Source: Acanthochlamys bracteata (lineage: Eukaryota > Streptophyta > Magnoliopsida > Pandanales > Velloziaceae). Taken from it: 64,000 bases of DNA. A model generated the notes under the pieces. The model ran no database searches, had not been told where the DNA came from, and saw only the letters and a program-made list of their open reading frames with translations. Numbering within the stretch: the first letter of the stretch is position 1; each line of letters begins with the position of its first letter. Location of the stretch: positions 1,116,001 through 1,180,000 of the forward strand of contig CM034137.1 of assembly GCA_019914995.1 (NCBI GenBank), given 5' to 3'. Below are positions 12,801 through 26,364 of this stretch, one piece after another. The position numbers were made by a program, and so were the translations under genes.

Positions 12801-13831
12801 AAACTTCTTTCTTAATTTGCTAATAACGAAAGCTCTTACATGACTTTCTGGTTCGTAAAACTTCATATAACTGGTATCTTTAAGTTTGTGCAGATTGTGA
12901 TTTTATTTTGGTACTGTAAGAATTTCCAGGTGTCTAAATAAGTAAATATACACTCACAGATGCTAAACAAAATGGAGAAACTGTACCTTTTGTATTACAT
13001 GGAAATCTACTATTGTAGCCTTTTGCAAAACAGAAGAAAGGTCAAGGTAGTGCTGCTACCTTTGTAATACTCCTTGCATAGATTCCAAGCTTTATTTTAC
13101 ATAAAGCTCTTTCAAGTCATAAGTTCCTATTTGTTGCAGATAGCTTTTTGTTTTAAACAACCATTTTCATGCTTTGGGTTGGTCTGTTACAAATGTAGGC
13201 ATCTCAATATGACACATATTGGTGAATACTTATTCTAGGTATATGGGGCTTTGAGAATGTCAGTAAAAATGCTTTTGATGTGGAATTCGAAAATGCTTAT
13301 TAATGGAGGTGGGGACACCATGGTTGCTACATCTCTTTTGGAGGCCAGCAATTTAGTTGTTTTGAGGGTATTGGTCTTTCTTTTCCCCTTCTATTAGTTC
13401 CAGATTTTAGTCGGGAGTTTATCTCATGTTACTGACAATTTTAATTTAGGAATCATCTGTCATACACTCGAACGGTAACCTCGGTGTCCGAGGCCAAGGG
13501 TTGCTGAATTTATCAGGATATGGAGATATGATTCAAGCCCAACGCTTGATACTTTCTTTGTTCTACAGCATTCACGTAAGCTTAACTTTCAGCCAGTTGC
13601 TTAGATTTTTTTTTTTGTTTTTCTTTTGTTTTTTGGATCTCAGTTTATTGCAAGTAGAAGGTTTTCTAAGGTACAAGCTTTGGATCACACTTGGTACCAT
13701 TCTTATAGTTGAGACCAACTACATCTTCCAAAGTTTAGTGTGGGTATATCAATAACTGGTTCTAAATGTTTGACATATTAAATTCTGATCAACTTAGTCA
13801 TCGAGCAACCATGTCCACTCGATAGCTGATT

Positions 13832-13884
<53 letters not shown>

Positions 13885-16800
13885 ACTTCCTAATTCTCGG
13901 CTAGTTGTTCTTGATTATTTTTCAATAGTATTTTCTTTTGTGGTCACTGGTCTGTTGCCATGGTCCTTGGTCTTTCATCCATGTAGACTTCTAAGTCATT
14001 GAACAGCTTGCTTGCAGGTTTTGAGTATGAGAAAATCTAATTTAATTAATAATCATATATGATGACCTAAATTAGTTTCGGTGCCCTATGATTGACTGTG
14101 CAGCAATTTGTTCATTTCTTTTGCAGGTGGGATCTGGTTCTGTTTTACGTGGGCCACTAAGAAATTCATCTAGCGATGAGATGTATGATAGGATTAAGTG
14201 ATGTTTTTTCACACTTGTAGTACTTTGTTGATCTTCCCATTTTGCATGAACCAGGGCTCCAAGGTTAAATTGTGAACTACAAGATTGTCCAATGGAACTA
14301 ATTCATCCACCAGAAGATTGCAATGTGAATTCATCACTATCTTTTACTCTTCAGGTGATTGAGACTGTTTCCTTTCTCTTCACTCCATTTGTATAGCATT
14401 TATCCTCTTTTTTGTATATTTATAAGATATGGTTTCCTCGTTTATTTTTTTTCTTTTCTAGTTTTCAAAAATAAAAATACTCCTTACAAGTAGACCAAGT
14501 CCATTTTTACTTCATCTATTAATAAGATATATAGGCAAGTTCATATGATACATATGGAACTGCAATATGTTTTATTTGTGTCAATGCTGTACTGAAAAGG
14601 TCCATTACTTGTTCTTAGCTTTTGCAGGATCAGCATAGGATAGATTCACTTTAATTTCAGTTGTTTCCTTTTCTCTGTTATACTCTGTTTACTTAATTTG
14701 AATCGGTTTGGTGAATTTTTCGTCAGGTCTGTCGTGTTGAAGATATTGATGTTGCGGGTTTGATACAAGGAACTGTTATCCATTTTCATCGAGCAAGGAG
14801 TGTGGTTGTACATCCTTTAGGCAAAATTAGTGCATCTGGATTAGGTAGTGCTTTGACTTTTAGGACAAACAACTCTCAGTCAATTGTTTTACTGAAATCT
14901 TAGTTGCTGAATCTCAGATGAAGTTTATCGATATATGGCAGAGGTATATTAAATTGATTTGATTCAGTAAGCTATTTATGTTACTACTATGTTTGTAGGA
15001 TGCAAAGGTGGACTGGGCAATGGAACGATTTTAAGTAATGGTATTGGTGGAGGTGGTGGTCATGGTGGGAAAGGAGGTGATGGCTACTATAGTGACATTG
15101 TTGCAATGGGAGGCATTTCTTATGGAAATTCTGATTTCCCTTGTGAACTTGGCAGTGGTAGTGGTAATGATACTCTTAATTCGTCGACTGCTGGAGGTGG
15201 CATTATAGGTAAGATTGTTGCTTCTATTTGTGCTATAGACACAATTAGTTACTTAATTGTCGGTTTATCTCTTGATTGTAATAAGACTAATTTGAGGTGT
15301 ACCACTATATTTTAAATGAGTTTGTTGTAACTACGTGTTTTATGCACCACACTTTTTGCAATACAAACTTGGTCCTGGCACCATGGTTTGATTTGGTATG
15401 TTCAGTTTATTGAAGTGTGGCCACATGTTAAGTGGTTTTTAGGTGATTACATGATGATAAGTAGCGTATTCAATTTATTAATTCTTTTCTCCTCTGTTGG
15501 AACTTCTAGATAGACCTGGGCATTTAAATTTTCTCTACGGATTTATTTAGGACTTTATGTAGAATTGTCAGTTCGAGAAACTTTATTGTTTTCTGCTAGA
15601 AATATAAAATTGTTTTAACATCATTCTGATTCAGTCATCTTATTCAAAGTTTCATGCCAACTTCCTTCATTTCAGTAATGGGTTCCTTGGAGCGTTCCCT
15701 TTTAAGTTTATCAGTTTACGGTTCGATTGAAGCCGATGGTGAAAATTTTGGTGAAAACCTTGTTGGTGGTGGTATATTTGCTTCAGATGGTTTGGTTGAA
15801 GGTCCTGGAGGTGGATCAGGCGGTACAATTCTTCTATTTTTGCACAACCTGTTGCTTCATGAAACATCTATCGTATCAAGTATTGGTGGATTTGGTAGTC
15901 CTGCTGGTGGAGGGGGCGGTGGAGGTGGTAGGATTCACTTCCATTGGTCTGAAATTCCTACAGGAAATGAGTATTCCCCCATTGCAAATGTGAACGGTGG
16001 CATTACTGTAAGGTTTGTTCTCTATCTATTTCTTGTTTATTTATTTATTTTATTTTCTTCGCTAGATGTAGCATCTCTGATTGAGCATAAAATGTTGGGT
16101 GAACATTTTTTAGTTAAGCATCAGATTTTGGGTAGTTTGGATTGCTTAAAATAAGGCTCCTTTTTTGAAAACGAGCTTATTTTGGAGCTTTTTGGGAAAA
16201 GAGCTGGTTTTTCTTTAACTAAAAAAAGTTATACATATTATGACGACAATTACTATACTTTCCAAAATCTTAAAAATTTCTGTAATGCTATATAAAGTTT
16301 CTTGAGAAATGAAAAGTTGAAATGGAGACGGAGAAGCACTTGAAACTCAACGCTTAATATCACCACAGTGGTTAGCTTTTAGTTTTGCATTCTAAACCTT
16401 CTATCTGTAGGTGCATCCTCAAATTCATACTGTTCTTTTTATTTATTTATTTTTGTATAAATAAGGACTAATGTTCCCAACTTTTATCGCCATTCAGTTT
16501 CTTACAAGACCAAGCTCGCTAGATAATTGAATGCTTTTTCTCATGATGGAAGACTCCTTTGGGATGTGATGCACTTTTAGGGTTCAATTTTTTTATGGAC
16601 TGTATAGTTTACAGGTGGAACTTATACTATGATGGAATGCTTGTTAGCTATATCTAATTTTGTTTCCATTGGGCTTTCTTCTTGGAGCATTCTATCTTTG
16701 AGAATAATAAGTCTAGGTTTGCACAATTCCTGAATCTGGTACCTTCAAGTGGCCCCTGTAAGTAGTGTTCTTGGTTTTAGTTCTTGCAATTGTTTTAGAA

Positions 16801-19800
16801 TCTACCATTGAGGTTCGCTGGTCTCTGGCTTCATTTTCATCTGTTCAAGCAACTTTTCATTTAAATGAAAGTTGGAAATAATTGGCTACCATTTTGTGGT
16901 GTTGGTTTCTTCTCTCTTCATTTCAACGTGCTTTTATAGGAATTTAAACTACTTTAACCCCCATGTTTCCTCTCATGTTCAGTTGTTATGATCAATCCCT
17001 CTGATACATTTCTGATTAGCAGAAGACGGAAGTAAAACAACTAGAGCAGGAAATGAAAGAAACATTCTAGAAATTTGATTACTTCTTCTGACGCCCATAC
17101 ACGAGTTTGAATTACATTTTTAGAAGCAGTAACAAAAGCCTAGATGGCGGTGTTAATAACTTGTAGCTGCTACCAAGAATACAAGCTACATTAAGGCATG
17201 CATGCCCGGGTGGTTGGACGGGTGGCTGCTGCAACTAGCTGTTGTGCCAAACCAAGTACTGGTTACCTGGGTGCCACTGACTGTACCTGGTGTGCTGTTG
17301 GTCTGGCCCAAGGGTACAGTAGCTTCTTGATCCATTATTACCCAAGGAAAGTGTCATGGTTCCTACTTGAACGGCATGCCATGAGCGGTCTGGGTTGTAG
17401 CTTCATTTATCCTCAGTAGTAGTGCCATAGTTTATGACAAGATGGCAATAATATCCTACTAGTCCTAAGAATCCTTGCGGGGGGATGATGGAGGTGTGGC
17501 GCAGGCATGTCAATCATAGTCTGAAAATCTTTGACAGGTCAGTGGATACTCCCTCGGTTGAAATGATGGGTATCCAGAGTAGGATGTGTATTACCCTCAT
17601 TCAGGTTTATCATCTAATGGACGTGGTAGTGCATGTACCCAAATGTGTTGATCATTTTTTTTTCTTTTGAATTTTGGTTGGGGATGGTGAGAGCATCATT
17701 TTAGTAGAGGGATTGTATTGACCATAGACATCAAATTTTTACTTGTACGTAATGTGTTTTATATGACAGCCATCATCTATTTTTGTCACAGTGGTGGGAT
17801 TAATAGAGGACAAGGATCTGCTGGGGAAAATGGATCTCTAACTGGGAAACCATGCCCCGAAGGTCTTTATGGACTTTTTTGTAAGGTACCTCAAGGCGCA
17901 TGATACTCTTCTCTTCCTAGTCAATAGTCTGCTGGAACTTTAGTGTCTTTATTGAATATGGTTTCTTTTGTTTTTGTTAACTTGGCTTGCGGTAGACAAT
18001 TATTCTCCTTTGCTATATATGAAATATTCTGGTTCATCCTTGCATTTTACTATTTATTGTCTTCGGATATTGGACTAGTAATTATTCTATTAGTATTGAT
18101 ATGCTGTTCTTGCTGAGTTTTAGGACTTGTGGCTTACTACTCTTAGATGCCTTGCTGTAGCATGCTTTTACTTGAATGTGATCCATAAGTTTGTATAGCT
18201 TTTATCGTAGTTTACTTTGATTTTCAATTTCTTGCGAATGACCTGCCTTTTAAGTTTGAGAAGCAAATTGAGATTATCATTTCCAGATAGGCCTATGTTA
18301 ACATTTATACTGGCCCTATAGTCGTGTCCTTGGACACTTTGGCCTTGTTGTTATAGCAGCAATCTCTAGGCTGCTCTCTTCTGTGTATGGATGCATGTCC
18401 AATTGCCAGTAAAGAGCTCCAAAATTTCGGTAATATTCTGCTGATATGGAAGATGAGTTTAATATCCAATTGACCTTATTAAATAGGCTGTGATTTGAAG
18501 ATCATAATGAGATATTTTTAATAAAATGTTTACATAATCAGAAAGTTTAATTAACCAAAGAATGCTTTATTAACATTATATTTTACTTATTAGAGTAAGA
18601 AGTCATCAGTAAAAACTGTTTTGATCTCTTGTTTCTTCAAGCACATTGAATATATAATATTCATATATGATGAATTGTTAACTTGTTCTGATGTGGCAGG
18701 AGTGTCCATTAGGGACCTTTAAAAATGCGACTGGGTCAGATACTTCACTGTGTTTCCCTTGCCCTCCAAACGAACTTCCTCACCGAGCAGTGTACATTGG
18801 TGTGCGAGGTATCCTTTTCTCTCATGGATAGTGCAGATGGTTCCAGTTTGTGATTGGTATTCTAACAGCTAGAACATGCTGATAAAAAGTTTGCTTTTAA
18901 AGACTCCTCGAAACATCTTGTATAAAAGTATAATCAGCTTATTTGTTGGCTTATCTAAATAGTTAAACCTTTTAACAGGAGGTGTCACTCGAACTCCTTG
19001 TCCATATGAATGCATATCTGAAAGATATCACATGCCACGTTGTTATACAACCCTTGAAGAGTTGATAGATACATTTGGTGGACCATGGCTTTTTGGTCTT
19101 CTTCTATCAGGTCTTCTTATTTTATTATCTTTAGTTTTGAGCGTTGCACGGATGAAATTTGTTGGTAATGATGAGCTACCAGGACCTGCTCCAACTCAGC
19201 ATGGATCTCAGATTGATCACTCGTTTCCATTTTTGGAGTCTTTGAATGAGGTGCCACATTATTGCTGTATTCTTTGATTATAGCTCTTAGCAAATAATGG
19301 TTCTTAGCAACTATTCATTATATTGCCTGCCTTTGGCACTCTTCTATCTGACTTAATGAGTTCCATTTTCGCAGGTGCTGGAAACAAATAGAGCTGAAGA
19401 ATCACAAAGCCATGTACATAGAATGTATTTTATGGGTCCCAATACCTTTAGTGAACCGTGGCATCTTCCTCATTCACCTCCAGAGCAAATAACTGAAATA
19501 GTGTAAGTGGTTCACTGGAAGTTCTAGTCTCCATACATCCTTGGTATTTGTGATTGTATATACAGAAAGTTGACTGAGTCTATAGGTAACTTGATATTTC
19601 TCAACTTACATTTTTTGGGGCGGCAGATATGAGGATGCATTTAATAGGTTTGTTGATGAGATAAATGCATTGGCTGCTTACCAGTGGTGGGAGGGATCAA
19701 TCTACAGCATTCTCTCTATACTTGCATATCCCTTTGCATGGTCGTGGCAGCAATGGCGCAGAAGAAAGAAGTTACAACGGTTACGTGAGTTTGTTCGGTC

Positions 19801-22630
19801 AGAATATGACCATGCATGCTTACGTTCTTGTCGATCACGAGCACTTTATGAAGGTCTTAAGGTAGATACCTTTTTCGTATTGTTTCCTGTGTTAGAGCTT
19901 ACTGAAGTACACTGAAGCGGGTAGCAAGATAGTGGCAAGCTGGATAATTCGAAGTATGGGCTAACAAAATGAATGCTTAAATGAGGAGAAAATTTACCAC
20001 GCTATCCCCTAAACCAATTATGAAAAAACTACTTTCATTATTTAATGGTTGATTGCACCTTGAACTTTTCATTATTCAGTTTTACTCATTCTGGAATGAT
20101 CTTTAAAAATCCAACTCATTGCCGGTCCTTTGCACATCCGCAGTTTCAAATGGTTAATCAAAGCCATCTGATCATATTTGCCCATGATGTGACTTGATAG
20201 ACATTGTCACATGTCGAAATATGTTCATGCTTTCTATGAGAAAATCATTGCAATAATGGGTCCGTAGGAGAATCTAGTATGTGACTAGGTTATTCAAGAT
20301 GACTTAATGTTTCCCTTAGTACTTGTATCCAGCTTGTTGGGTTCCACTTTTTGAAGCTTGGCATTTGTGCACCCTTCAGAATGTCACCTTGGACCCTTTG
20401 AGCTTCGATTTTAATATCTCAGCCACAAAATCTTCTCTTTGTCCATGTCGAGACCTCAATTTTCAGAAGTATTTCTTTTGCAGTGCATCTTATTATCTTG
20501 ATAAATTCTCAAAATTTATATGATACTTGGCTGTTGACTAGTACATTTTCATGGATAATGATTAAACTTATTATGATTATCTTAACAGTATAGATAAGCT
20601 TGATGTTTTTCGTTGTGTAATGGCTATATTTATGTGAATACATTCAGGTTGCTGCCACACAGGATTTAATGCTTGCGCATGTGGACTTCTTTTTGGGAGG
20701 TGACGAAAAGAGACCTGACCTTCCTCCTCGTCTACATCAAAGATTTCCCATGGCTTTAGTTTTTGGAGGAGATGGAAGCTACATGGCTCCTTTTGCACTC
20801 CATAGTGATAATGTTCTCACAAGTCTCATGGGCCAGGTTGTTTTCTTTTTATTAGAGTTCTATACTCATTCCATATTTAGCTTTTTGTCATGGAATTTGT
20901 GTTGATTTTCTGCATCTTCATAGGCTGTTCCACCAACTATATGGTACAGGCTGGTGGCTGGATTAAATGCTCAGTTGCGGCTTGTTCGTCGTGGGCACCT
21001 TAAAGTTACTCTTTCGCCTGTCTTGAGCTGGCTTGAGACCCATGCAAATCCTGCTCTCGTTACGCATGGAGTGCAGGTTGATCTTGCCTGGTTCCAGGCG
21101 ACTGCATGTGGTTACTGCCAGCTGGGTCTTGTAGTGTATACTGCAGAAAGAGAAAGTAGGGTTCAAGCGGTTGATGGTACTAGAAAACTTGAGCATAATT
21201 CAAAGTGAGTCTCTGGCAAGATTTGTTGCTGTCTGTTGTATATAAACATTTGATTACAACACATTTGACATTTTTGGTTGAATGACTTGGTTTGCAAATG
21301 GTGTAGCACGCAAAAGATACCTAGAGATATTCAACATGGTCATTTGAGAAGCAAAGATGCAGTTATGCGAAAAAGGATAAGTGGCGGAGTTCTGGATAAC
21401 TATAATCTACGAACCCTTGAAGATAAAAAAGATCTATTTTACCCGTTTTCACTTATTGTGCATAATACCAAACCAGTTGGTCATCAGGTATGTCTCTGTC
21501 GTCAGTTAATTGCCAAGCTCATTGATCATTCATTTTTTGCTGACTTTGTTACATGTTTCGGGCGACTTGCAGGACATTGTAGGTTTGGTCATATCAATTC
21601 TGCTTTTAGCGGATTTTAGCTTGGTGCTGCTTACTCTGCTTCAGTTATACTCGTTTTCAATGGTGGACCTCTTTTTAGTTCTATTTGTTCTCCCTCTTGG
21701 TATACTTACTCCTTTTCCTGCTGGAATCAATGCTCTATTTAGCCATGGCCCTCGAAGATCAGCAGGTCTTGCACGTGTTTATGCTTTATGGAATATGACA
21801 TCTGTGATCAATGTTGTAAGTTGTTTCTTCTTTGCCTCGTAATTCGTCTCTTCTTTATCTTATACGGTATCTGCCTTCATTGTCTTGTTCTGCTTTATAT
21901 CGTCTTGTCTTCATAGCTGGACTTTGATATGGATTCTGTTGAAATCTCATACAATACTCTGTGCATTACTTCTAATTGAAAACTATATTTACAGTATTAA
22001 GGTAATGATCTGCAAAGAGATTTCCATCAAGTTTATTCATGAGGATTGAAAAGCTTCCAATTGCCTTCTTATATTCTTTCTCTTGTTTACCATTTTCTTC
22101 TCTTGTTTGCCCATTATCTACTTTACTGAAGGTTCTACCTTGAGAAAATGTGTGGATAACTGTCTTGAGAAATTTAATATATATATTGCTTACAGAGTTT
22201 AGCTATCTAATGTTCCAAAAGCTCTTTAGTTTCTATTATCTGATATTATATTCTTTAAACATCTACAGCTTATGGCGTTTCTCTGTGGGTTCGTACACTA
22301 CAAATCATCCAGTGGCAAGCATCCAAGTAATCAGTCTTGGAGTCTTGGCACGTAAGTAGCTTTTTACTCTCCTCTTCATAGTCTTTTTTTATGTGAAAGA
22401 TGATATTCACACCTCTTAGTAACTAATTAGCCTTAGATCCCAAGATTAAATCATGACCCGACTTTTTGTTCAATACTGTCAGGGATGAAAGTGGATGGTG
22501 GTTATTCCCAACAGTGTTGGTGCTTTGTAAATGCATACAAGCACGCTTTGTTGAATGGCATGTAGCAAATCTGGAGATACAAGATCGTTCATTGTATAGC
22601 AATGACCCTAACATGTTCTGGCAGTCATGA
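9835..22630 (+). CDS. Large glycine-rich multi-pass membrane protein with a Cys-rich (ephrin-receptor-like) region
   Basis: 22 exons: 9835-10661, 11524-11639, 12202-12410, 12545-12664, 13239-13367, 13450-13575, 14127-14182, 14255-14354, 14727-14844, 14999-15208, 15676-16012, 17792-17885, 18700-18808, 18979-19250, 19375-19502, 19627-19861, 20648-20836, 20924-21204, 21307-21487, 21573-21815, 22269-22351, 22483-22630. All phases fit; 1436 residues. Seen: N-terminal signal peptide (hydrophobic to about residue 23), a proline run (PSPPPPPLGP), and a long ectodomain with repeated GGGGGHGG-type glycine clusters. Next come a cysteine-rich stretch at about 783-880 (CPEGLYGLFCKECP) and a transmembrane segment at about 885-909. 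A long region with GPAPTQHGSQIDHSFPFLES and RSEYDHACLRSCRSRALYEG follows, then further membrane segments at about 1280-1360. It matches the plant family of Arabidopsis At5g11700, At5g47020 and At4g32920 as I remember them. The biochemical role is unknown; a cell-surface or wall-facing role is inference. Confidence 0.93.
13832..13880. repeat. Compound microsatellite (CT)n(CA)n
   Basis: About ten or more CT units run directly into about fourteen CA units, in intron 6 of the membrane-protein gene. It is likely polymorphic in length. Confidence 0.95.
17190..17660. other. GC-richer island inside intron 11 of the membrane-protein gene
   Basis: The 1.78-kb intron 16013-17791 is much longer than its neighbours. 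It contains a stretch (about 17198-17640) with clearly higher GC than the surrounding introns (for example GCCCGGGTGGTTGG and CTTGCGGGGGGATGATGG). It has no long ORF and no terminal repeats that I can see. It could be an old insertion. Function unknown. Confidence 0.4.
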
Positions 22631-23117
22631 CATAGGAGAGGCAAATATTTATTGCAACAACTGAAGCAATCTTTTTGTTTGTCTATTTCTTTGACTTGGG
22701 AGGGTGGAAAGGGCCTCATTTTGGAAGCAGGCGCTGTGTCACACAATTATTTTCCACTTTGTTTCCCATTTTACCAAAATATTTAGCTGCAATTTTTTTG
22801 CTAATTGTAAATATAAAGGTATAACCAAGTCATTCTTTGTAGAGATTATTATAGCGTCATTATGAGATAAAGGGAGCCTGGCTAATGAGTAAAAATTGGG
22901 AAATTTGGCTCCGTAGCTTATTTTGAGCTTGAGATTTTGTAGTTCACTAACTCAGAGGATATTGGCATGTGGTCCAAGAGTGATCGTCTTACAACATGCT
23001 TTTATGGTTTCTTTATGGCATTTTCACATGCAGCCAATCTAGATAATTTGATGACTCGTTGGGCAGGGATGATGCAACAGAGTGCTACTCTGCTGGTTTC
23101 AATTTTTTTATGATATT
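22631..23117. other. 3' UTR and flank of the membrane-protein gene
   Basis: This is non-coding sequence between the stop codon at 22630 and the first base of the LTR element. It probably contains the 3' UTR; ATATAAA words near 22810 could be part of a polyadenylation region. No other gene is visible. Confidence 0.5.
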
Positions 23118-23628
23118 TGTAACGTGTCTAGAGTTTTACTTTGGTCGCGGTATTTAGTCACATTCTTTTGTGGCTAAGTCAGTTTTTACCTAAATGAGCT
23201 ATCAAAGATAGCTAAGAAAATTTGAATGGGCTAGAGGATAAGTAAGAAACACTTGAAGAGAGTTTTTGGAAGAATAGCTTTATATTGCTTGGTTCAGTTA
23301 CAATTCTTAATTGAATTTCTTGATGCTTCAAATGGAGTCCTTACTTTCTTATTTATAGCTCTTCCTTTTTTTAACGGACGGTATGATTGCTTTGATCGGA
23401 CGGTAGAAAATATAATCCGAAAAGTTCTTATAAAATATTCCTTACAAAAGTTTTCATGTTTCTAGAGTATTCTCTAATTTATTTTAGATTCATGCAAATT
23501 ATATTTTGTCTAGAGTATTCTACCATATTATAAATTTGGCTATGTACAAGATATTTTTACCTAGACAAAAAATATTTTAGCAAGATAATTTTGATGGGGA
23601 GAATAGCCAAAATAGTCATACCGTGACA
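23118..23628 (-). repeat. LTR (3' LTR) of the gag/protease element
   Basis: It is a direct repeat of 26380-26887, recognisable from TAGAGTTTTACTTTGGTC near the start to GAGAATAGCCAAAATAGTCA near the end. It ends CGTGACA. Confidence 0.88.
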
Positions 23629-24009
23629 TTCTCTCTCACCTATTTTGCGATGCCTTCATCGCGGTTATGCGGAGCCGTAACGGAACTCCTTATTCCCCCT
23701 CGTAGGGTGGGTTCTTCTGCTTGAACCTTTTATTTTTTTTTGGCCGCTTGTCCCGACAAGTAAGTTCATTCCAGAGTTGCATGGCAGAAATAGTGTTGAC
23801 CTGAATATTCGTTTCACGCGACAAAGGTACCATACACATATGCCCTTCATTCAAAATCCACATAAAATTGGCAAAAGGAATAGGTATGGGCTTCACATGA
23901 TCCGGGAAGTCCATCCCAAGCACTATTGAAAAATCATCCATATTTACAACGGAGAAGTCCACAGGGCTAGACCACTCACTTATGCATGCCTTTACTCCAC
24001 GAGCAACTC

Positions 24010-26344
24010 CTAAAATTGATTTGGGTTCGGAGTTGACTGTTTTAAGCCATCCTCATCCCATTTGTACTTGATTCCAAGTCTTTTAGCTTCCTTCTCTTCA
24101 AGGAAGTTGTAGGTAGCTCCTGTGTTCACCAAGGCGCGTATCTCTTGCCCATTAACCTTGGCCATCACATACGGTCGTCCCTTCACTTCACGTCGCGGCA
24201 CATCATCGTTGGCTTTGACAGAATAGAGGAGTTGTAAAGAACCCATCTTTACTTCTCTAAGTTGCTCTTGTGGCCCATCAATTGTTTCCATTAAGATTGA
24301 AAGCTTGCTCTTTTTTGGGCACTCTCTAGCCATATGTGATCCATCACAAAGAAAGCATTTTAGTGGATTTTTATCATTCCCCAAGTTGTTACCATTGCTT
24401 CCTTGGCCTCTATGGGAGCCTCCTTTGGTTTTTGGTGGGTCAACCGTTGCTTCATTGACTTGATGGCTATCTCCACCACCATTATTCTTGAAATCCTCTC
24501 GAGGCTTATGCTTTTGGGCCGTTGGAATTAGGGGTGGCAATATATGACCCGACCCGAAGATTCAATCCGAAACCAATCTTTTTAATCAGGGTTAGTGTTA
24601 GAAAATTTGACCCGTATAAATATATGGGTTGGATTAGGGTTGAACAAATTTGATCCAGTTATTAAATGGGTCAACCAAAATTAACCCAAAATTGACCCAC
24701 CAATCCGAAATGTCACCTTTTGAAGGAACAATTCTTGATTTTTTCTTACCGTATAATAAAATATTGGCAATAAAAATAATCAATAATAGTTATTTACAAA
24801 CTATTAAATTATATTGTATTTATAATTAATTCTTTATTTTTATACTTTAGTAAAATAGTGTAAGATGAAAATTATAATATTATCGAAAGTATTACTATGT
24901 AGGTATTTTTAATGACAAATTTAGATTTCGTATAAAGATTTTTATGAAAATTTTGTTAGATAGATATATTTATCAAAATTTTTATCGAAATTATTAATAT
25001 GTATTTATAATCATAAATTTCAGCTGTTATCATATATTTTTAAAAATAAAAATAATATATATTTTTTATATTATAAGAACCGATGAAGACATTAAGGAAT
25101 GCATATTTTGTCGGACATAATTATATTTCATCAGTAAAAATATCGTGCACTTTTATTCGAACTGATCTTATAATTTCACTAAAACTTAAAAATATAAAAT
25201 TAATAATTAATAATTTTAATTATTAAATGGGTCGATCCGAATTTGACCCGGTTATTAGTAGGTTGGATTATGGTTGACAATTTTGACCCGTATAAATTCA
25301 TGGGTTGGGTTAGGGTTGAACGAATTTGACCGGATTATTAAATAGGTCGACCCGAAACTGACCCACCAATCCATGTTGCCACCCCTAGTTGAAATTTATA
25401 AGGGACTCGGCTATGGCAATAGTAGAGTTGAGGTCTTGAGGTCCTTTATGTCGAATCTCTAATCTCGCCCATGTTTATAATCCGTCCATAAAAACAGAAA
25501 GGGCCTCCCTTTCTGAAAAATTAGGGATCTCTAAGATCAATTGTGAAAATTTTTTGACATAGTCCCTTATACTGCCACGATGGGTCAAGCGCTGAAGCTT
25601 TGTCCTTGCCTCATCCTCGGCATTCACCGGATAAAATTACCGTTTGAGTTCCTTCTTGAACTCTTCCCAGGTGGCAATAGTGCATGTCCCCATCTCGATT
25701 TTGGCATGCCTCCTCCTCCACCATACCATTGCGGTATTTTCAAGATAAAGAGTGGCATGATCGATCTTACATGCATCCCCGGTGATGCCGGTACTCCTAA
25801 AGAGTTGCTCCAATCTCCAAAGGAAGTTGTCAATCTCCTTCGCATTCCGCACACCCTTATACGCATTGGGTTTTGGAACATCCATCTTCGAAAGAGTCGA
25901 AGTTGAGGGTACGGCGGAAACTCCCCCTTGCGTAACCGCCATCTTGCAAAGTACCCAGTCTCCTCGGACATCCCTCAACTCATTTGCCAACCTTGCGACC
26001 TCTTTCCTAAGAGTCGCAACTTTCCTACTAAGAGCATCCACATCACCCAAGAGAGAGTCTTTAAGGGCCTTACATTGGCGAGACGATGATTCGGCTACCA
26101 CGTTCAAGGCACCTTGCATCTCCCCACGAAGCTCTTTTTGTCCTTTCTCGAGCTTCTCGATCCTTTGGCCCAACTCCTCGAACTGTTCCACCTTATCGGC
26201 CACAGCAAGTTCTACCCTAGCGAGCTTTGCGTTCACGTCCGCCATTATGTCGCTAGACTTCTCTTTCCGTTGACGACCACTCTCGAAAGCTCTCCTTTCA
26301 ATCTCCCTTCCCTTATGGATGGTAACATCGCTTCCGCTTGCCAT
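24010..26344 (-). pseudogene. gag-protease remnant, interrupted and with in-frame stops
   Basis: The reading frame starts with ATG at 26344. A coiled-coil-rich N-terminus is followed by a Ty3-type gag core (ATLYLENTAMVWWRRRH, near 25700). A stop at 25637-25639 falls where a coding frame clearly continues, and a second in-frame stop lies at 25475-25477. The hAT element then splits the gene. After it come a zinc knuckle (CFLCDGSHMAREC) and a protease-like motif ALVNTGATYNFL, in which the usual catalytic Asp of DTG/DSG is Asn. Downstream sequence at 23690-23962 (IVLGMDFPDHVKP) continues the protease-like region in another frame. It is not functional as it stands. Confidence 0.85.
24529..25387. 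mobile_element. hAT-type non-autonomous element (859 bp) nested in the gag remnant
   Basis: The ends are perfect inverted repeats (TAGGGGTGGCAA / TTGCCACCCCTA). The 8-bp flanks GTTGGAAT (24521-24528) and GTTGAAAT (25388-25395) match at 7 of 8 positions, the size expected for hAT. Subterminal GGGTC/GACCC words are frequent. There is no transposase ORF. It is the same family as 37482-38326, in the opposite orientation. Confidence 0.9.
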
Positions 26345-26364
26345 TTTCTGATTGGCAGAACTTT

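Noticed and set aside
17198..17419. 73-residue ORF in the GC-rich intronic island
   Set aside because: No domain, inside an intron, and not joined by splice sites in phase with the flanking exons.
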